A stretch of 64,000 bases of DNA from an uncultured Ruminococcus sp. GTDB taxonomy: Bacteria > Bacillota > Clostridia > Oscillospirales > Ruminococcaceae. The stretch spans positions 1 through 64,000 of the forward strand of contig CACWPL010000007.1 in NCBI GenBank assembly GCA_902762785.1. Direction: 5' to 3'. Positions within the stretch are counted from its first letter, which is position 1, and each line of letters begins with the position of its first letter. Shown here piece after piece: positions 24,596 to 33,777 of this stretch. The translations under genes and the position numbers were made by a program. The notes under the pieces were generated by a model. It saw nothing but the letters and a program-made list of their open reading frames with translations. It was not told the origin of the DNA and did no database searches.

Positions 24596-25066
24596 ATGAA
24601 GACCATCCAGAGCTTTACGATCGACCACGACATCCTCGGCAAGGGGATGTACACCTCCCGCGTCGACGGCGATGCCGTGACCTACGACATCCGCATGAAG
24701 GTCCCCAACAACCCGGAGAACGACTACCTCGTCCCCGCCGCCGCCCACACCTTCGAGCACCTCTTCGCGACCTATGCCCGCAATACCCCGCTCAGCGACA
24801 GCATCATCTATGTCGGCCCGATGGGATGCCTGACGGGCTTTTATCTGGTCGTGCGCGACACGGTGACGCCCGCGCAGGCCATCGCGCTCGTGCAGGAGAG
24901 CTTCGCCTTCATCCGCAGCTTCGAGGGCGAGATTCCCGGCGCCAAGAAGATCGAGTGCGGCAATTACAAGCTCCACGACCTCGCCGGCGCCAAGGCCGTC
25001 GCGGCGGACATGTGCGAGGTCCTCGCCGATTGGACGCCCGAGAAGCTCGTCTATCCCACGAGATGA
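24596..25066 (+). CDS. luxS: S-ribosylhomocysteine lyase
   Basis: 156 residues. Metal ligands His51, His55 (HTFEH) and Cys121 (ECGNY), and catalytic Cys78 in GPMGC, match LuxS throughout. Cleaves S-ribosylhomocysteine to homocysteine and DPD, the precursor of autoinducer-2, and so serves the activated methyl cycle. Start behind AAAGGAG. It is a single-gene unit here; the partner nucleosidase gene is not in the window. Confidence 0.96.
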   Translation: MKTIQSFTIDHDILGKGMYTSRVDGDAVTYDIRMKVPNNPENDYLVPAAAHTFEHLFATYARNTPLSDSIIYVGPMGCLTGFYLVVRDTVTPAQAIALVQESFAFIRSFEGEIPGAKKIECGNYKLHDLAGAKAVAADMCEVLADWTPEKLVYPTR

Positions 25067-25082
25067 CCGTCCTCTAGGCATG

Positions 25083-25108
25083 AAAAAGACCGCCGGGAAC
25101 GGCGGTCT
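25083..25108 (-). terminator. Terminator between luxS and the membrane protein gene
   Basis: AGACCGCC/GGCGGTCT stem with a GGGAAC-type loop and a T run on the minus strand. It ends the minus-strand gene and may stall luxS transcripts as well. Confidence 0.72.
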
Positions 25109-25110
25109 GG

Positions 25111-25656
25111 TCATCTGCGGTCTTTTCCCATGATACGTGGTTTGACGATGCGGCGATAGACGATCGTCAAGTTGCGCAGGGAGAAGTCGTACATCAAAAA
25201 GAAGGGGTTCAGGATCGCCAGCGTGATGGGACCGCCGTACTTCCCGAAGTCCTCGAACGCCTCGAGCAGGTCGGTCAGGCCGAGGAGATGGACGTTGATA
25301 TAAAAATACAGCACCATCGTCACATTGAAGAACACCATCTTGATGACGAGGCGCAGCCATTTTAGGGGGATGCGTCCGGCGTACTTCGTCAGCAGGGGAT
25401 AGCACCCGAAGAACATGATGAAGATCAGCGCCGCCTCCTTGTCGAAGGTCACGAACAGCGAGAGCAGGCCCACGGCAACATACGTCACCCATCCCCACTC
25501 GATCCCGACCTCCTCGACCACGATCAGCAGCAGCACCCCGGAGATCATCGGCAGCACCAGATACAGCAGCGGGAACACTCCCGTCAGGAACATCCCCATC
25601 AGGCAAAACGCCGAAACGATGCCGCCCAGTGCGACGCGATAGCTGACCCTGTCCAT
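25111..25656 (-). CDS. Small polytopic membrane protein
   Basis: 181 residues. ATG at 25656 is preferred because of AAAGGAGG; the frame is open further upstream but without a ribosome site. About five hydrophobic segments, starting with VALGGIVSAFCLMGMFLTGVFP, a conserved-looking GPITLAILNPFFLMYDFSLRN near the end and a basic tail. The size and first-helix pattern resemble small integral proteins of the ECF S-component size class, but I cannot assign a family. Function unknown. Confidence 0.7.
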   Translation of the reverse strand: MDRVSYRVALGGIVSAFCLMGMFLTGVFPLLYLVLPMISGVLLLIVVEEVGIEWGWVTYVAVGLLSLFVTFDKEAALIFIMFFGCYPLLTKYAGRIPLKWLRLVIKMVFFNVTMVLYFYINVHLLGLTDLLEAFEDFGKYGGPITLAILNPFFLMYDFSLRNLTIVYRRIVKPRIMGKDRR

Positions 25657-25695
25657 GCCGATCCCTCCTTTCCGCGCCCGAGGGCGCCTCTTATC

Positions 25696-25724
25696 ATTGT
25701 ACCAGCTTTCCCGTCTTTTGTCAA
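25696..25724 (-). promoter_or_regulatory. Promoter of the small membrane protein
   Basis: Minus strand TTGACA (25719-25724), 17 bases ending CTGG, TACAAT (25696-25701). It overlaps the ribosome site of the divergent EamA gene. Confidence 0.72.
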
Positions 25725-25735
25725 GGAGCCTATCT

Positions 25736-26617
25736 ATGAAGATCCCGTCCCGCCACAAGGGCATTTTGCTCATCATCTGTTCGGCGTTCTGCTTTGCGTT
25801 CATGAACGCCTTCGTCCGCCTCTCAGGCGACCTGCCGAGCGTGCAGAAGAGCTTTTTCCGCAATCTGGTCGCGCTGGCCATCGCCGTGGTGATGTTCGTG
25901 CGTGAGCGCGGACGGCCGAACGTCTCACGCAGCGCATGGCCGTTCCTCCTGATGCGCGCTGCGTTCGGTACGGTCGGCATCCTCTGCAATTTCTACGCCA
26001 TCGACCACCTCGTCCTCTCGGACGCCTCGATGCTCAACAAGATGTCCCCCTTCTTCACGATCCTCTTCTCATGGCTCCTCCTGAAGGAGCGGCTCCGCTG
26101 GCCGCAGGCGCTCGCCGTTTTGACGGCGTTCCTCGGCAGTATGCTGATCGTCAAGCCCTCGCTGGACCTCTCGAGCTTCTCGGGGTCGCTGGCCGGACTC
26201 TGCGGCGGCATCGCGGCGGGCGCGGCCTATGCGATGGTGCGCATCCTGGGACAAAAGGGCGTCAACAAGACGTTCATCGTCCTTTTCTTCTCGGGGTTCT
26301 CGTGTCTCGTGACGCTGCCCTATCTGGTGTTCGCGTTCCATCCGATGACGTGGCTCCAGCTCCTGACGCTGATCGGGGCGGGGACGGCCGCGGCGGGCGG
26401 ACAGTTCGCCATCACGGCGGCCTACTGCTGTGCCCCCGCCCGCGAGATCTCCGTCTATGACTACTCCCAGATCATCTTCGCGACCGCGCTCGGCTTCCTC
26501 TTCTTCCGCGAGGTGCCGGACGTGTGGAGCTTCGTGGGCTACGGTGTCATCATCGCCGCGGCGGTGGCCGTGTTCTGGTACAACAACTACTGGCTCCCCA
26601 AGCACACGGAGGCATGA
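25736..26617 (+). CDS. EamA/DMT-family transporter
   Basis: 293 residues from ATG 25736, behind AAGGAG; an upstream in-frame start at 25655 has none. Ten hydrophobic segments in two EamA repeats, the first starting GILLIICSAFCFAFMNAFVRLSG, the second near AAGAAYAMVRILG. Members export metabolites such as amino acids, S-adenosylmethionine or nucleosides; the substrate cannot be read here. Convergent with xylA across a shared terminator. Confidence 0.88.
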   Translation: MKIPSRHKGILLIICSAFCFAFMNAFVRLSGDLPSVQKSFFRNLVALAIAVVMFVRERGRPNVSRSAWPFLLMRAAFGTVGILCNFYAIDHLVLSDASMLNKMSPFFTILFSWLLLKERLRWPQALAVLTAFLGSMLIVKPSLDLSSFSGSLAGLCGGIAAGAAYAMVRILGQKGVNKTFIVLFFSGFSCLVTLPYLVFAFHPMTWLQLLTLIGAGTAAAGGQFAITAAYCCAPAREISVYDYSQIIFATALGFLFFREVPDVWSFVGYGVIIAAAVAVFWYNNYWLPKHTEA

Positions 26618-26656
26618 GAAAGCCGCGCCCGGCATCATACCGGGCGCGGCGCTTTC
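26618..26656. terminator. Bidirectional terminator between the EamA gene and xylA
   Basis: GCCGCGCCCGG/CCGGGCGCGGC stem with a seven-base loop. T-rich bases lie on both strands beyond the stem. Confidence 0.75.
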
Positions 26657-26665
26657 GGTCAGACC

Positions 26666-27991
26666 TTACAGGCTGAACATGATGTTGTTGAGGATGCTCT
26701 CGAGGCGCTCCTGGGAGCCGCTGGAGAGGGACGCCGTGACCTCGCCCTTGGAGAGGGCATACTGCTCGAGGTCGGCGAGGGTGGCCTTGCCGCTGATGAT
26801 GTCGGCACCGATGCCGGTGTTCCAGCTCGCATAGCGGTCGGCAACGAACTTGTCGAGACGGCCGTCCGCGATCAGCTTGTCGGCGATGCGCAGACCGAGC
26901 GCGAAGGTGTCCATGCCGGCGATGTAGGAATAGAAGATGTCCTCCGGCGTGAAGGAGCCGCGGCGTGCCTTGGAGTCGAAGTTCAGACCGCCGTTGGTGA
27001 AGCCGCCGGCCTTGAGGACCTCATACATGCAGAGCGCCGCATCGTAAACGTTCGTCGGGAACTGGTCGGTGTCCCAGCCGAGGAGCGGGTCGCCCTGGTT
27101 GGCGTCGATGGAGCCGAACATGCCGTTCACTCTCGCCACACGCAGCTCATGCTGGAAGGTGTGCTGTGCGAGGGTGGCGTGGTTGGCCTCGATGTTGAGC
27201 TTGAAATCGTTCTGGAGACCGTACTTGTTGAGGAAGCCGATGACGGTCGCGGAGTCGAAGTCGTACTGGTGCTTGGTCGGCTCCTTGGGCTTGGGCTCAA
27301 CATAGAAGTCGCCGGTGAAGCCGATGCTGCGGCCATAGTCCTTGGCCATGGTCATCAGACGTGCCATGTTGTCGAGCTCGAGGCCCATGTTCGTGTTGAG
27401 GAGGGTCTCGTAGCCCTCACGGCCGCCCCAGAACACATAGCCATTGCCGCCGAGCTTCACGGTCGCCTCGATGGCCTTCTTGATCTGCGCGGCTGCATAG
27501 GCGAAGACGTCAGCGCTCGGGGAGGTGCCGGCACCGTGCATGTAGCGCGGATGGTCGAAGCACTTGGCCGTGCCCCAGAGGAGCTTCTTGGTCGGGTCTG
27601 CGGCCTGACGCTCTGCGATATAGTCGACGACCTTGTCGAGGGCAGCGTTCGTCTCGGCGAGCGTGCCGTACTCGGGGGAGAGGTCGCGGTCATGGAAGCA
27701 GTAATACTCGATGGAGAGCTTGTCCATGATCTCGAAAGCCGCGTCGACCTTGGCGATGGCGCGGGCAGCCGGATCGGACTGGCCCCAGGTCTTGTCAGCC
27801 GTGCCGACGCCGAACATATCGGTGCCGTCGCCGCCCATGGTGTGCCACCAGGACAGCGCGAACTTGAGCTGCTCCTTCATAGGCTTGCCGGCAACGACAG
27901 CCTCCGGGTCATAATACTTGAATGCGAGGGGGTTGTCGGAATCCTTGCCCTCATAGGGGATCTTGCCGATCTTCGAGAAAAATTCGCTCAT
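26666..27991 (-). CDS. xylA: Xylose isomerase
   Basis: 441 residues, the class II (long) type. Converts D-xylose to D-xylulose. Seen: catalytic-site [19 protein letters not shown], metal ligands in [19 protein letters not shown] and DANQGDP, and [11 protein letters not shown]. Start behind AGGAGG. There is no xylB or transporter next to it, and no XylR-type operator is obvious in the 143 bases upstream. Its presence fits a plant-fibre degrading lifestyle. Confidence 0.96.
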   Translation of the reverse strand: MSEFFSKIGKIPYEGKDSDNPLAFKYYDPEAVVAGKPMKEQLKFALSWWHTMGGDGTDMFGVGTADKTWGQSDPAARAIAKVDAAFEIMDKLSIEYYCFHDRDLSPEYGTLAETNAALDKVVDYIAERQAADPTKKLLWGTAKCFDHPRYMHGAGTSPSADVFAYAAAQIKKAIEATVKLGGNGYVFWGGREGYETLLNTNMGLELDNMARLMTMAKDYGRSIGFTGDFYVEPKPKEPTKHQYDFDSATVIGFLNKYGLQNDFKLNIEANHATLAQHTFQHELRVARVNGMFGSIDANQGDPLLGWDTDQFPTNVYDAALCMYEVLKAGGFTNGGLNFDSKARRGSFTPEDIFYSYIAGMDTFALGLRIADKLIADGRLDKFVADRYASWNTGIGADIISGKATLADLEQYALSKGEVTASLSSGSQERLESILNNIMFSL

Positions 27992-28134
27992 AACGGACCT
28001 CCTGAAATATGTAATTTTTTCTTGCCTCGCGAAACGGCGCGGGGCTATCGCATCGGGTCTTGCCCGATCGCTCTCTTCATAATACCGTCCGCCGTTCTTT
28101 CTTTTTTATATACGGCGAATCATATGCCGGGACA

Positions 28135-29229
28135 TCAGAACAAGCTCAGGTCCTGCTTCGAGATGTCGAAATATTCTTCCAAAATGGCGATGTAGTAGCG
28201 GAACACGCACTTACCGTTGTAGTACATCACATCGCCCTGTGCCGGGATGCCGAGGGTGGCGAGATCCTGGTCGGTCAGGGAGCTGAGCTTGACGGTGCGG
28301 AAGTTGGAGACGGCCATGCCCATATGTGCCAGACCGCGCTCGCCGATCTTGTCGAGCCGGATCTCCGGCTCGTCGACCTTCAGGAATTCCTGGTCGTCCT
28401 GGCTCAGCGGGATGATGATCTGGTGGAAATCGGTCGCCGTATAGGTCTGCACGAGGCCGTCGGGGTAGGTGACCTCATAGGCGTCGCGGCCGAGGGCGTC
28501 CATTTGCTTGTCGCTGAGGGTGACCTCGATGTCGCGCGAGATGGAGAGGAGCTGCTTGGTGATGTCCTGACGATCCTCGGTCGTCCACTCGATCGTGACG
28601 TCCTCATTGAGCGGGCGCTCGACCTTGACATCCTTATAGAGTCCCTTGATCTTGAAGACGACGAGGTCATAGTCACGGTCGAGCACCGTCGTCTCCACAG
28701 TGACCTTGGTCGCGCCGTTGGAGCTGTCGATGGTCTCCGTGACCTGATAGCGATAGATGCCGGAGGGGGACAAGCCGGACTGCACCGTGGTGGTCACGGT
28801 GGAGGGCGCGAACATGGACGTGGCCATGAAATAGATCAGCGAACCGATCAGGTAGATCAGCAGGAAGATCGTGCCCCAGATGGTCTTGGCTGTCTCGCCG
28901 AGGCCGGAGAAGAAGAAGATGATGAGCGCCACGACGAAGGGCGGGATCAGCACCTCCCACTGCCCGAAGAAGCAGAGCACCGGGAGCACCATCGCAGGGA
29001 GGAGCAGCAGGCTGCAGAGCTTGGTGAGCAGCGTCTCCCGCGTATAGAGCATGATGACGAGCGCGAAGAGCGACACGGCTGAGAGCATCAGACACACCTG
29101 CTTCGGGTCGCGCACCTCGAGCGTATAGAATATCGAAAAATACGCGAAGATGATCACGAGCGCCGTATAGACAGGGCTCAGCAGTGAAACGACACGCTTT
29201 GTCCACTTATTTGAAAAAAACTTGACCAT
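28135..29229 (-). CDS. Membrane protein with large extracytoplasmic domain
   Basis: 364 residues. Five hydrophobic segments in the first 150 residues, then an approximately 210-residue soluble domain rich in beta strands (STVTTTVQSGLSPSGIYRYQV onward). No signal-peptide cleavage site, no enzyme motif. The ribosome site is poor (AGGGA), and the upstream bases contain a ten-base direct repeat. Family not recognised. Downstream, 143 bases separate it from xylA; a small ATCGGG/CCCGAT stem lies there but has no clear T run. Confidence 0.7.
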   Translation of the reverse strand: MVKFFSNKWTKRVVSLLSPVYTALVIIFAYFSIFYTLEVRDPKQVCLMLSAVSLFALVIMLYTRETLLTKLCSLLLLPAMVLPVLCFFGQWEVLIPPFVVALIIFFFSGLGETAKTIWGTIFLLIYLIGSLIYFMATSMFAPSTVTTTVQSGLSPSGIYRYQVTETIDSSNGATKVTVETTVLDRDYDLVVFKIKGLYKDVKVERPLNEDVTIEWTTEDRQDITKQLLSISRDIEVTLSDKQMDALGRDAYEVTYPDGLVQTYTATDFHQIIIPLSQDDQEFLKVDEPEIRLDKIGERGLAHMGMAVSNFRTVKLSSLTDQDLATLGIPAQGDVMYYNGKCVFRYYIAILEEYFDISKQDLSLF

Positions 29230-29339
29230 GATACTTTTCCCTCGATCTCCCTCGATCTCCCTATGAGCGGGGCCTTTCTCTATCCCGAATATCCATCGTG
29301 ATACGGCGCGCGCCGACAGGCCGCAGACCGTTCCTTTCC

Positions 29340-29368
29340 ATTATACCATTTATTTTAGAAAATAGCAA
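29340..29368 (-). promoter_or_regulatory. Promoter of the 28135-29229 gene
   Basis: Minus strand TTGCTA (29363-29368), 17 bases ending ATGG, TATAAT (29340-29345). Confidence 0.72.
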
Positions 29369-29461
29369 GTGTTTTTCCGAAAAAAATCACCCCTTCTGCG
29401 CGTATTCCCGTGCAGCGGGGCAGAGGCGTGAAAAATATTGAAAAAATATGCGTTTGACCCC

Positions 29462-29490
29462 TTGACATTTTGGATGGGATGTGATATAAT
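29462..29490 (+). promoter_or_regulatory. Promoter of the trp operon
   Basis: TTGACA (29462-29467), 17 bases ending GATGTGA, TATAAT (29485-29490). It starts a leader of about 410 bases. Confidence 0.9.
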
Positions 29491-29845
29491 AAGTTCAAAT
29501 TTCATAGCAATGAGATCCTGTGATCAGAAGTAAGTAGTCCGCAACACAGTATGCAGAGAGCCGGCGGGTGGTGTGAAGCCGGTATATATGCTGCGTGATG
29601 AATGGATCTGTGAGGAGCCGGGGGAAAACGGTGCATGTGGTCTGCATGCGGCTGTGAGTATCCTGCGCCGCTGGCCCTGCGTTATCGGGGTAGGATATGT
29701 TAGTATCTGTAGAGGAGCGTCTGTCCTCTGTTCATGCTGCCGGGAGGCGGCGGGTGCAGGGCGCAGTGCTCGAAGCTGGGTGGCACCACGAGTCGATCGT
29801 CCCATGAGCCTTGTTACAAGGCCGTGCGGCGTCGGCTCTTTTTTT
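29491..29845 (+). ncRNA. tRNA-Trp-sensing T-box leader
   Basis: Stem I begins with the AGTA-type S-turn bases (around 29530) and its 3' side shows GAA-TGG-A with the UGG tryptophan specifier at 29603-29605. The T-box bulge GGTGGCACCACG lies at 29779-29790; its TGGC can pair with a GCCA end, fitting the G discriminator of tRNA-Trp. A terminator follows: GAGCC (29806-29810) with GGCTC (29834-29838), then seven T. Uncharged tRNA-Trp should favour the antiterminator and switch on trpE and the genes behind it. Confidence 0.92.
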
Positions 29846-29905
29846 ATTCCCTGGACATATCCACATCGTAGGCATCCGACATCATCATCCAAGGAGGAGA
29901 AGACC

Positions 29906-31372
29906 ATGCTATTCCCGACACTCGACGAGGTCCGCTCGCTCGCGGCGCAGTACCGCACCGTCCCGGTGAGCTTCACCTTCCCGGCGGACCATCGAACGCC
30001 CATCAGCATCTTCACGGCGCTGTCACAGGGGGAGGAGACCGCCTTCCTGCTCGAGAGCGTCAACAACGGCACCCAGTGGGACCGCTATTCGTTCATCGGC
30101 GCCCGCCCGCGCACGGAGTACCGTGCCAACGGCGCCACGCTCCAGATCACTCAGGACGGCGTGAGCCGTACCGTCACCGAGACCGCGCCCTTCGCCTACC
30201 TTCAGGCGCAGCTCGATGCCAGCACCTCGCCCAAGCTCGAGGCGATGCCGTATTTCACCGGCGGTCTGATCGGCTATTTTGGCTATGACGCCGTCCGCTA
30301 CACGGAGACCCGCCTGACCCAGGTGCCGGAGGACGACATCGGGATGCCCGACATCCACCTCTTTGCCTATGACGAGATCGTGGCCTATGACCACCTCAAC
30401 AGCAATGCCATCGTGATCGTCAACATCCATGCCGATGGGGACCTCGAGGCGCAGTACCGTGCTGCCGAGGTGCGAGCTGCCGAGATCGCCGCGAAGATCG
30501 ACAGCGTCCACTGCCGCGGTCAGTTCCGCGATGATGAGCCGGCTGTCCGCGTGACCTCGAACGTCGAGAAAGAGGGCTTCATGGACATGGTGCGCCGCGC
30601 GAAGGACTACATCGTCGCCGGCGACATCTTCCAGGTCGTGCTCTCGCAGCGCTTCGAGGTGGACTGCCCGCCCGACAGCTTCGAGGTCTACCGCCGTCTG
30701 CGTGCGACGAACCCCTCGCCGTACCTCTACTATTTCAAGACGAAGGACTACCAGATCGCCGGGGCATCTCCCGAGCTGCTGGTCAAGGTCACGGACGGTG
30801 TCGCCGCCACGCGCCCCATCGCCGGGACGCGTCCGCGCGGGAAGGACCGCGCCGAGGACATCGCTCTGGAAAAGTCCCTCCTTGCCGACGAGAAGGAGCG
30901 CGCCGAGCACACCATGCTCGTCGACCTCGGGCGCAACGACCTCGGCCGCGTGAGCGAGTTCGGCACCGTCAAGGTCACGGACTTCATGCGCGTGGAGCGG
31001 TATTCCAAGGTGATGCACCTCGTCTCGGACGTGGAGGGAAGGCTCCGCGAGGGGATGCGGCCGATGGACGCGCTCCAGGCCGTGCTCCCGGCGGGGACGC
31101 TCTCGGGTGCGCCGAAGGTGCGCGCCATGGAGATCATCGACGAGCTCGAGGACCACAAGCGCGGCCTTTACGGCGGCACGGTGGGCTATTTCGGATGGAG
31201 CGGGGACATGAACACCTGTATCGCCATCCGCACGATCCTGTACCGGGGCGGCAAGGCCTATGTCCAGGCAGGCGCCGGGATCGTGGCCGATTCCGACCCG
31301 GAGAAAGAATTTGAGGAGACGACACACAAGGCCGGCGCGATGCTCGCTGCATTGAAGGAGGCAAGAAAATGA
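29906..31372 (+). CDS. trpE: Anthranilate synthase component I
   Basis: 488 residues from ATG 29906, behind AAGGAGGAG. The frame stays open upstream through the T-box, but that part is leader RNA. Makes anthranilate from chorismate with ammonia supplied by the TrpG domain. Seen: the tryptophan feedback motif LLES (residues 48-51), the chorismate-binding segments FQVVLSQRFEV, GASPELLVKV, RPIAGTRPRG, the metal motif DLGRNDLGRV and GTLSGAPKVRAMEIIDELE. First gene of a seven-gene operon; overlaps trpGD by four bases (ATGA). Confidence 0.97.
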   Translation: MLFPTLDEVRSLAAQYRTVPVSFTFPADHRTPISIFTALSQGEETAFLLESVNNGTQWDRYSFIGARPRTEYRANGATLQITQDGVSRTVTETAPFAYLQAQLDASTSPKLEAMPYFTGGLIGYFGYDAVRYTETRLTQVPEDDIGMPDIHLFAYDEIVAYDHLNSNAIVIVNIHADGDLEAQYRAAEVRAAEIAAKIDSVHCRGQFRDDEPAVRVTSNVEKEGFMDMVRRAKDYIVAGDIFQVVLSQRFEVDCPPDSFEVYRRLRATNPSPYLYYFKTKDYQIAGASPELLVKVTDGVAATRPIAGTRPRGKDRAEDIALEKSLLADEKERAEHTMLVDLGRNDLGRVSEFGTVKVTDFMRVERYSKVMHLVSDVEGRLREGMRPMDALQAVLPAGTLSGAPKVRAMEIIDELEDHKRGLYGGTVGYFGWSGDMNTCIAIRTILYRGGKAYVQAGAGIVADSDPEKEFEETTHKAGAMLAALKEARK

Positions 31373-32988
31373 TCCTGATCATTGACAATTACGATTCTTT
31401 CACTTATAATATAGTACAGATGCTCGGTGAGATGCACCCCGACATCACCGTCCGCCGCAACGATGCGATCACCCTTGACGAGATCGCCGCGATGGCGCCG
31501 GACGCGATCGTCATCTCCCCCGGCCCCGGCTACCCGGCGTCGGCGGGCATCTCCGTGGAGACGGTGCGGCGCTTCAGCGGCCAGATCCCGATCCTCGGCA
31601 TCTGCCTCGGCCACCAGTCCATCGTGGAGGCCTTCGGCGGCAGCATCATCCCCGCCCGCCAGCTCATGCACGGCAAGACGAGCCGCCTCAAGTTCGAGGA
31701 GAAGCATCCGCTCTTCCGCGGCGTGCCGATCCCCTGCATGGTGGGGCGTTATCACTCGCTGATCGCGGACGAGAGCGTACTCCCGGACTGCCTCTACGTC
31801 ATCGCCCTTGATGAGAACGGCCAGATCATGGGCGTCTCCCACAAGGCGCACAAGACCTACGGCCTCCAGTTCCACCCCGAATCCGTGCTCACGCCGGAGG
31901 GACGGCAGATGCTGCGCAACTTCCTCGTGACCGCCGGTCTCCTCGAGGCCGAGCCGGAGCACCGTCCCGCCGACCTCAAGCCCTATTACGCCCGCCTCAT
32001 GGAGGGCAAGGACCTGACCTGTGAGGAGGCCGAGGACTGCATGGCGCAGATCATGAGCGGGGAGGCGTCCCAGCTCCAGATCACTGCTGTCCTCTCCGCG
32101 CTCGAGGCCAAGGGCGAGACGATCGACGAGATCTCCGGCTTTGCCAAGGGCATGCGTGCCAAGGCGGCGCTCGTGCCGGATGCGACGGACACCATCGACA
32201 TCGTCGGCACCGGCGGCGACAAGGCGTTCACGTTCAACATCTCCACCACCTCGTCCTTCGTGGCGTCGGCGGCGGGCGCGCGGGTCGCCAAGCACGGCAA
32301 CCGCAGCGTCTCCTCCAAGAGCGGTGCCGCGGACGTCCTCGAGGCGCTCGGCGTGCGCATCGCGACCAAGCCCGAGCAGGCGAAGGCCTGCATCGAGGAG
32401 GTCGGCCTGAGCTTCCTCTTCGCGCAGAGCTATCATGCGAGCATGCGCTTCGTCGGCCCGGTGCGCGGACAGCTCGGCGTGCGGACGGTGTTCAACATCC
32501 TCGGGCCGCTGACCAATCCGGCCAAGGCGGACTACATCGTCCTCGGCGTCTATCAGAAGCCCCTGACCGAGATCATGGCGCATGTGCTCCAGCAGGTCGG
32601 CATCAAGCGGGCGATGGTCGTCTACGGGAACGACTGCCTCGATGAGATCTCCGTCTCCGATGCGACCACCGTCACCGAGGTCGACGGCGACACCGTCCGC
32701 ACCTACGAGATCGCGCCGGAGGACTTCGGTCTCCCGCGCTACCGCAAGGACGAGGTCGTCGGCGGCACGCCTGCGGAGAACGCTGCCATCACGCGCGGCA
32801 TCCTCGACGGCAGCGTGACCGGGGCGAAGCGCGACATCGTGCTGATGAACGCCGGCGCCGTCCTCTACACCTACGGCATCGCCGAGACCCTTGCGGACGG
32901 CGTCAAGCTCGCGGCGGAGACGATCGACAGCGGCAAGGCGCTCGCCAAGCTCGAGGCGTTCGTCCGCTTCACGAACGAGATGGAGTAA
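31369..32988 (+). CDS. trpGD: Fused anthranilate synthase component II / anthranilate phosphoribosyltransferase
   Basis: 539 residues. Residues 1-190 are a class I glutamine amidotransferase with Cys79 (GICLGHQS), His169 and Glu171 (FHPES). Residues from about 203 are TrpD with GTGGD, the FNISTTSSF segment, KHGNRSVSSKSGAADVLEALG and NPAKADY. The fusion supplies ammonia to TrpE and then adds phosphoribose to anthranilate. Overlaps trpE by four bases and is three bases from trpC. Confidence 0.96.
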   Translation: MILIIDNYDSFTYNIVQMLGEMHPDITVRRNDAITLDEIAAMAPDAIVISPGPGYPASAGISVETVRRFSGQIPILGICLGHQSIVEAFGGSIIPARQLMHGKTSRLKFEEKHPLFRGVPIPCMVGRYHSLIADESVLPDCLYVIALDENGQIMGVSHKAHKTYGLQFHPESVLTPEGRQMLRNFLVTAGLLEAEPEHRPADLKPYYARLMEGKDLTCEEAEDCMAQIMSGEASQLQITAVLSALEAKGETIDEISGFAKGMRAKAALVPDATDTIDIVGTGGDKAFTFNISTTSSFVASAAGARVAKHGNRSVSSKSGAADVLEALGVRIATKPEQAKACIEEVGLSFLFAQSYHASMRFVGPVRGQLGVRTVFNILGPLTNPAKADYIVLGVYQKPLTEIMAHVLQQVGIKRAMVVYGNDCLDEISVSDATTVTEVDGDTVRTYEIAPEDFGLPRYRKDEVVGGTPAENAAITRGILDGSVTGAKRDIVLMNAGAVLYTYGIAETLADGVKLAAETIDSGKALAKLEAFVRFTNEME

Positions 32989-32991
32989 GCC

Positions 32992-33777
32992 ATGGCAGAC
33001 ATCCTCACGACCATCTGTGAGCATCGCCGCGTACAGCTCGACCGCGAGATGCGCCTCGTCCCGCTTGCGGAGATGCGCCGTCTTGCGGAGGCCGCGCCGG
33101 CGCGGCCCGGCTTCATCGCAGCGCTCGAAAAGCCCGGTCTTTCGTGCATCTGCGAGGTCAAGAAGGCATCCCCGTCGAAGGGGCTCATCCGGCCGGACTT
33201 CCGTCCCGTGGAGCTGGCGCAGCAGTACGAGGCCGCCGGTGCGGACTGCATCTCCTGCCTGACGGAGGAGCATTTCTTCCAGGGCAGCAGCGACTACCTC
33301 CGTGCCATCGCGGATGCCGTCTCCCTCCCGATCCTCCGCAAGGATTTCGTCATCGACGAATACATGATCTGGGAGGCCAAGGCCATCGGTGCGAGCGCGG
33401 TGCTGCTGATCGCGGCCGTCCTTGATGATGCGCGTCTCGCGGACTATCTCGCGCTCGCCCACGCGCTCGGGCTCGACGTCCTCCTCGAGGTCCACACGCC
33501 CGAGGAGACCGCCCGTGCCCAGCGGCTCCATCCGCGGCTCCTCGGCGTCAACAACCGTGACCTCAAGACCTTCACGGTCGACCTGGGGCACACGGCGGCG
33601 CTCGCGGCACTGCGGGAGCCGGGGCAGCTCTTCGTCTCCGAGAGCGGCATCAAGGACAACGCGGACATGCACACGGTCCAGCAAAACGGCGCCGACGCCG
33701 TCCTGATCGGGGAGACGCTGATGCGCGCCGCGAGCATCCCCGACACCCTCCGCGCCCTGCGGGAGGGGACGCGATGA
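32992..33777 (+). CDS. trpC: Indole-3-glycerol-phosphate synthase
   Basis: 261 residues. TIM barrel with CEVKKASPSKGLIRPDF (catalytic Lys and Glu), LPILRKDFVID, LLEVHTPEE, GVNNRDLKTF and SESGIK. Closes the carboxyphenylaminodeoxyribulose phosphate ring to indole glycerol phosphate. Its stop region overlaps the trpF start by four bases. Confidence 0.96.
   Translation: MADILTTICEHRRVQLDREMRLVPLAEMRRLAEAAPARPGFIAALEKPGLSCICEVKKASPSKGLIRPDFRPVELAQQYEAAGADCISCLTEEHFFQGSSDYLRAIADAVSLPILRKDFVIDEYMIWEAKAIGASAVLLIAAVLDDARLADYLALAHALGLDVLLEVHTPEETARAQRLHPRLLGVNNRDLKTFTVDLGHTAALAALREPGQLFVSESGIKDNADMHTVQQNGADAVLIGETLMRAASIPDTLRALREGTR

Noticed and set aside
29573-29905. Upstream extension of the trpE frame
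   Set aside because: The stretch is T-box leader RNA; the ribosome site AAGGAGGAG and the TrpE N-terminus put the start at 29906.
31258-33684. Open frame of 808 codons antisense to trpGD and trpC
   Set aside because: Mirror of strongly biased codons; no motif and no start signal.
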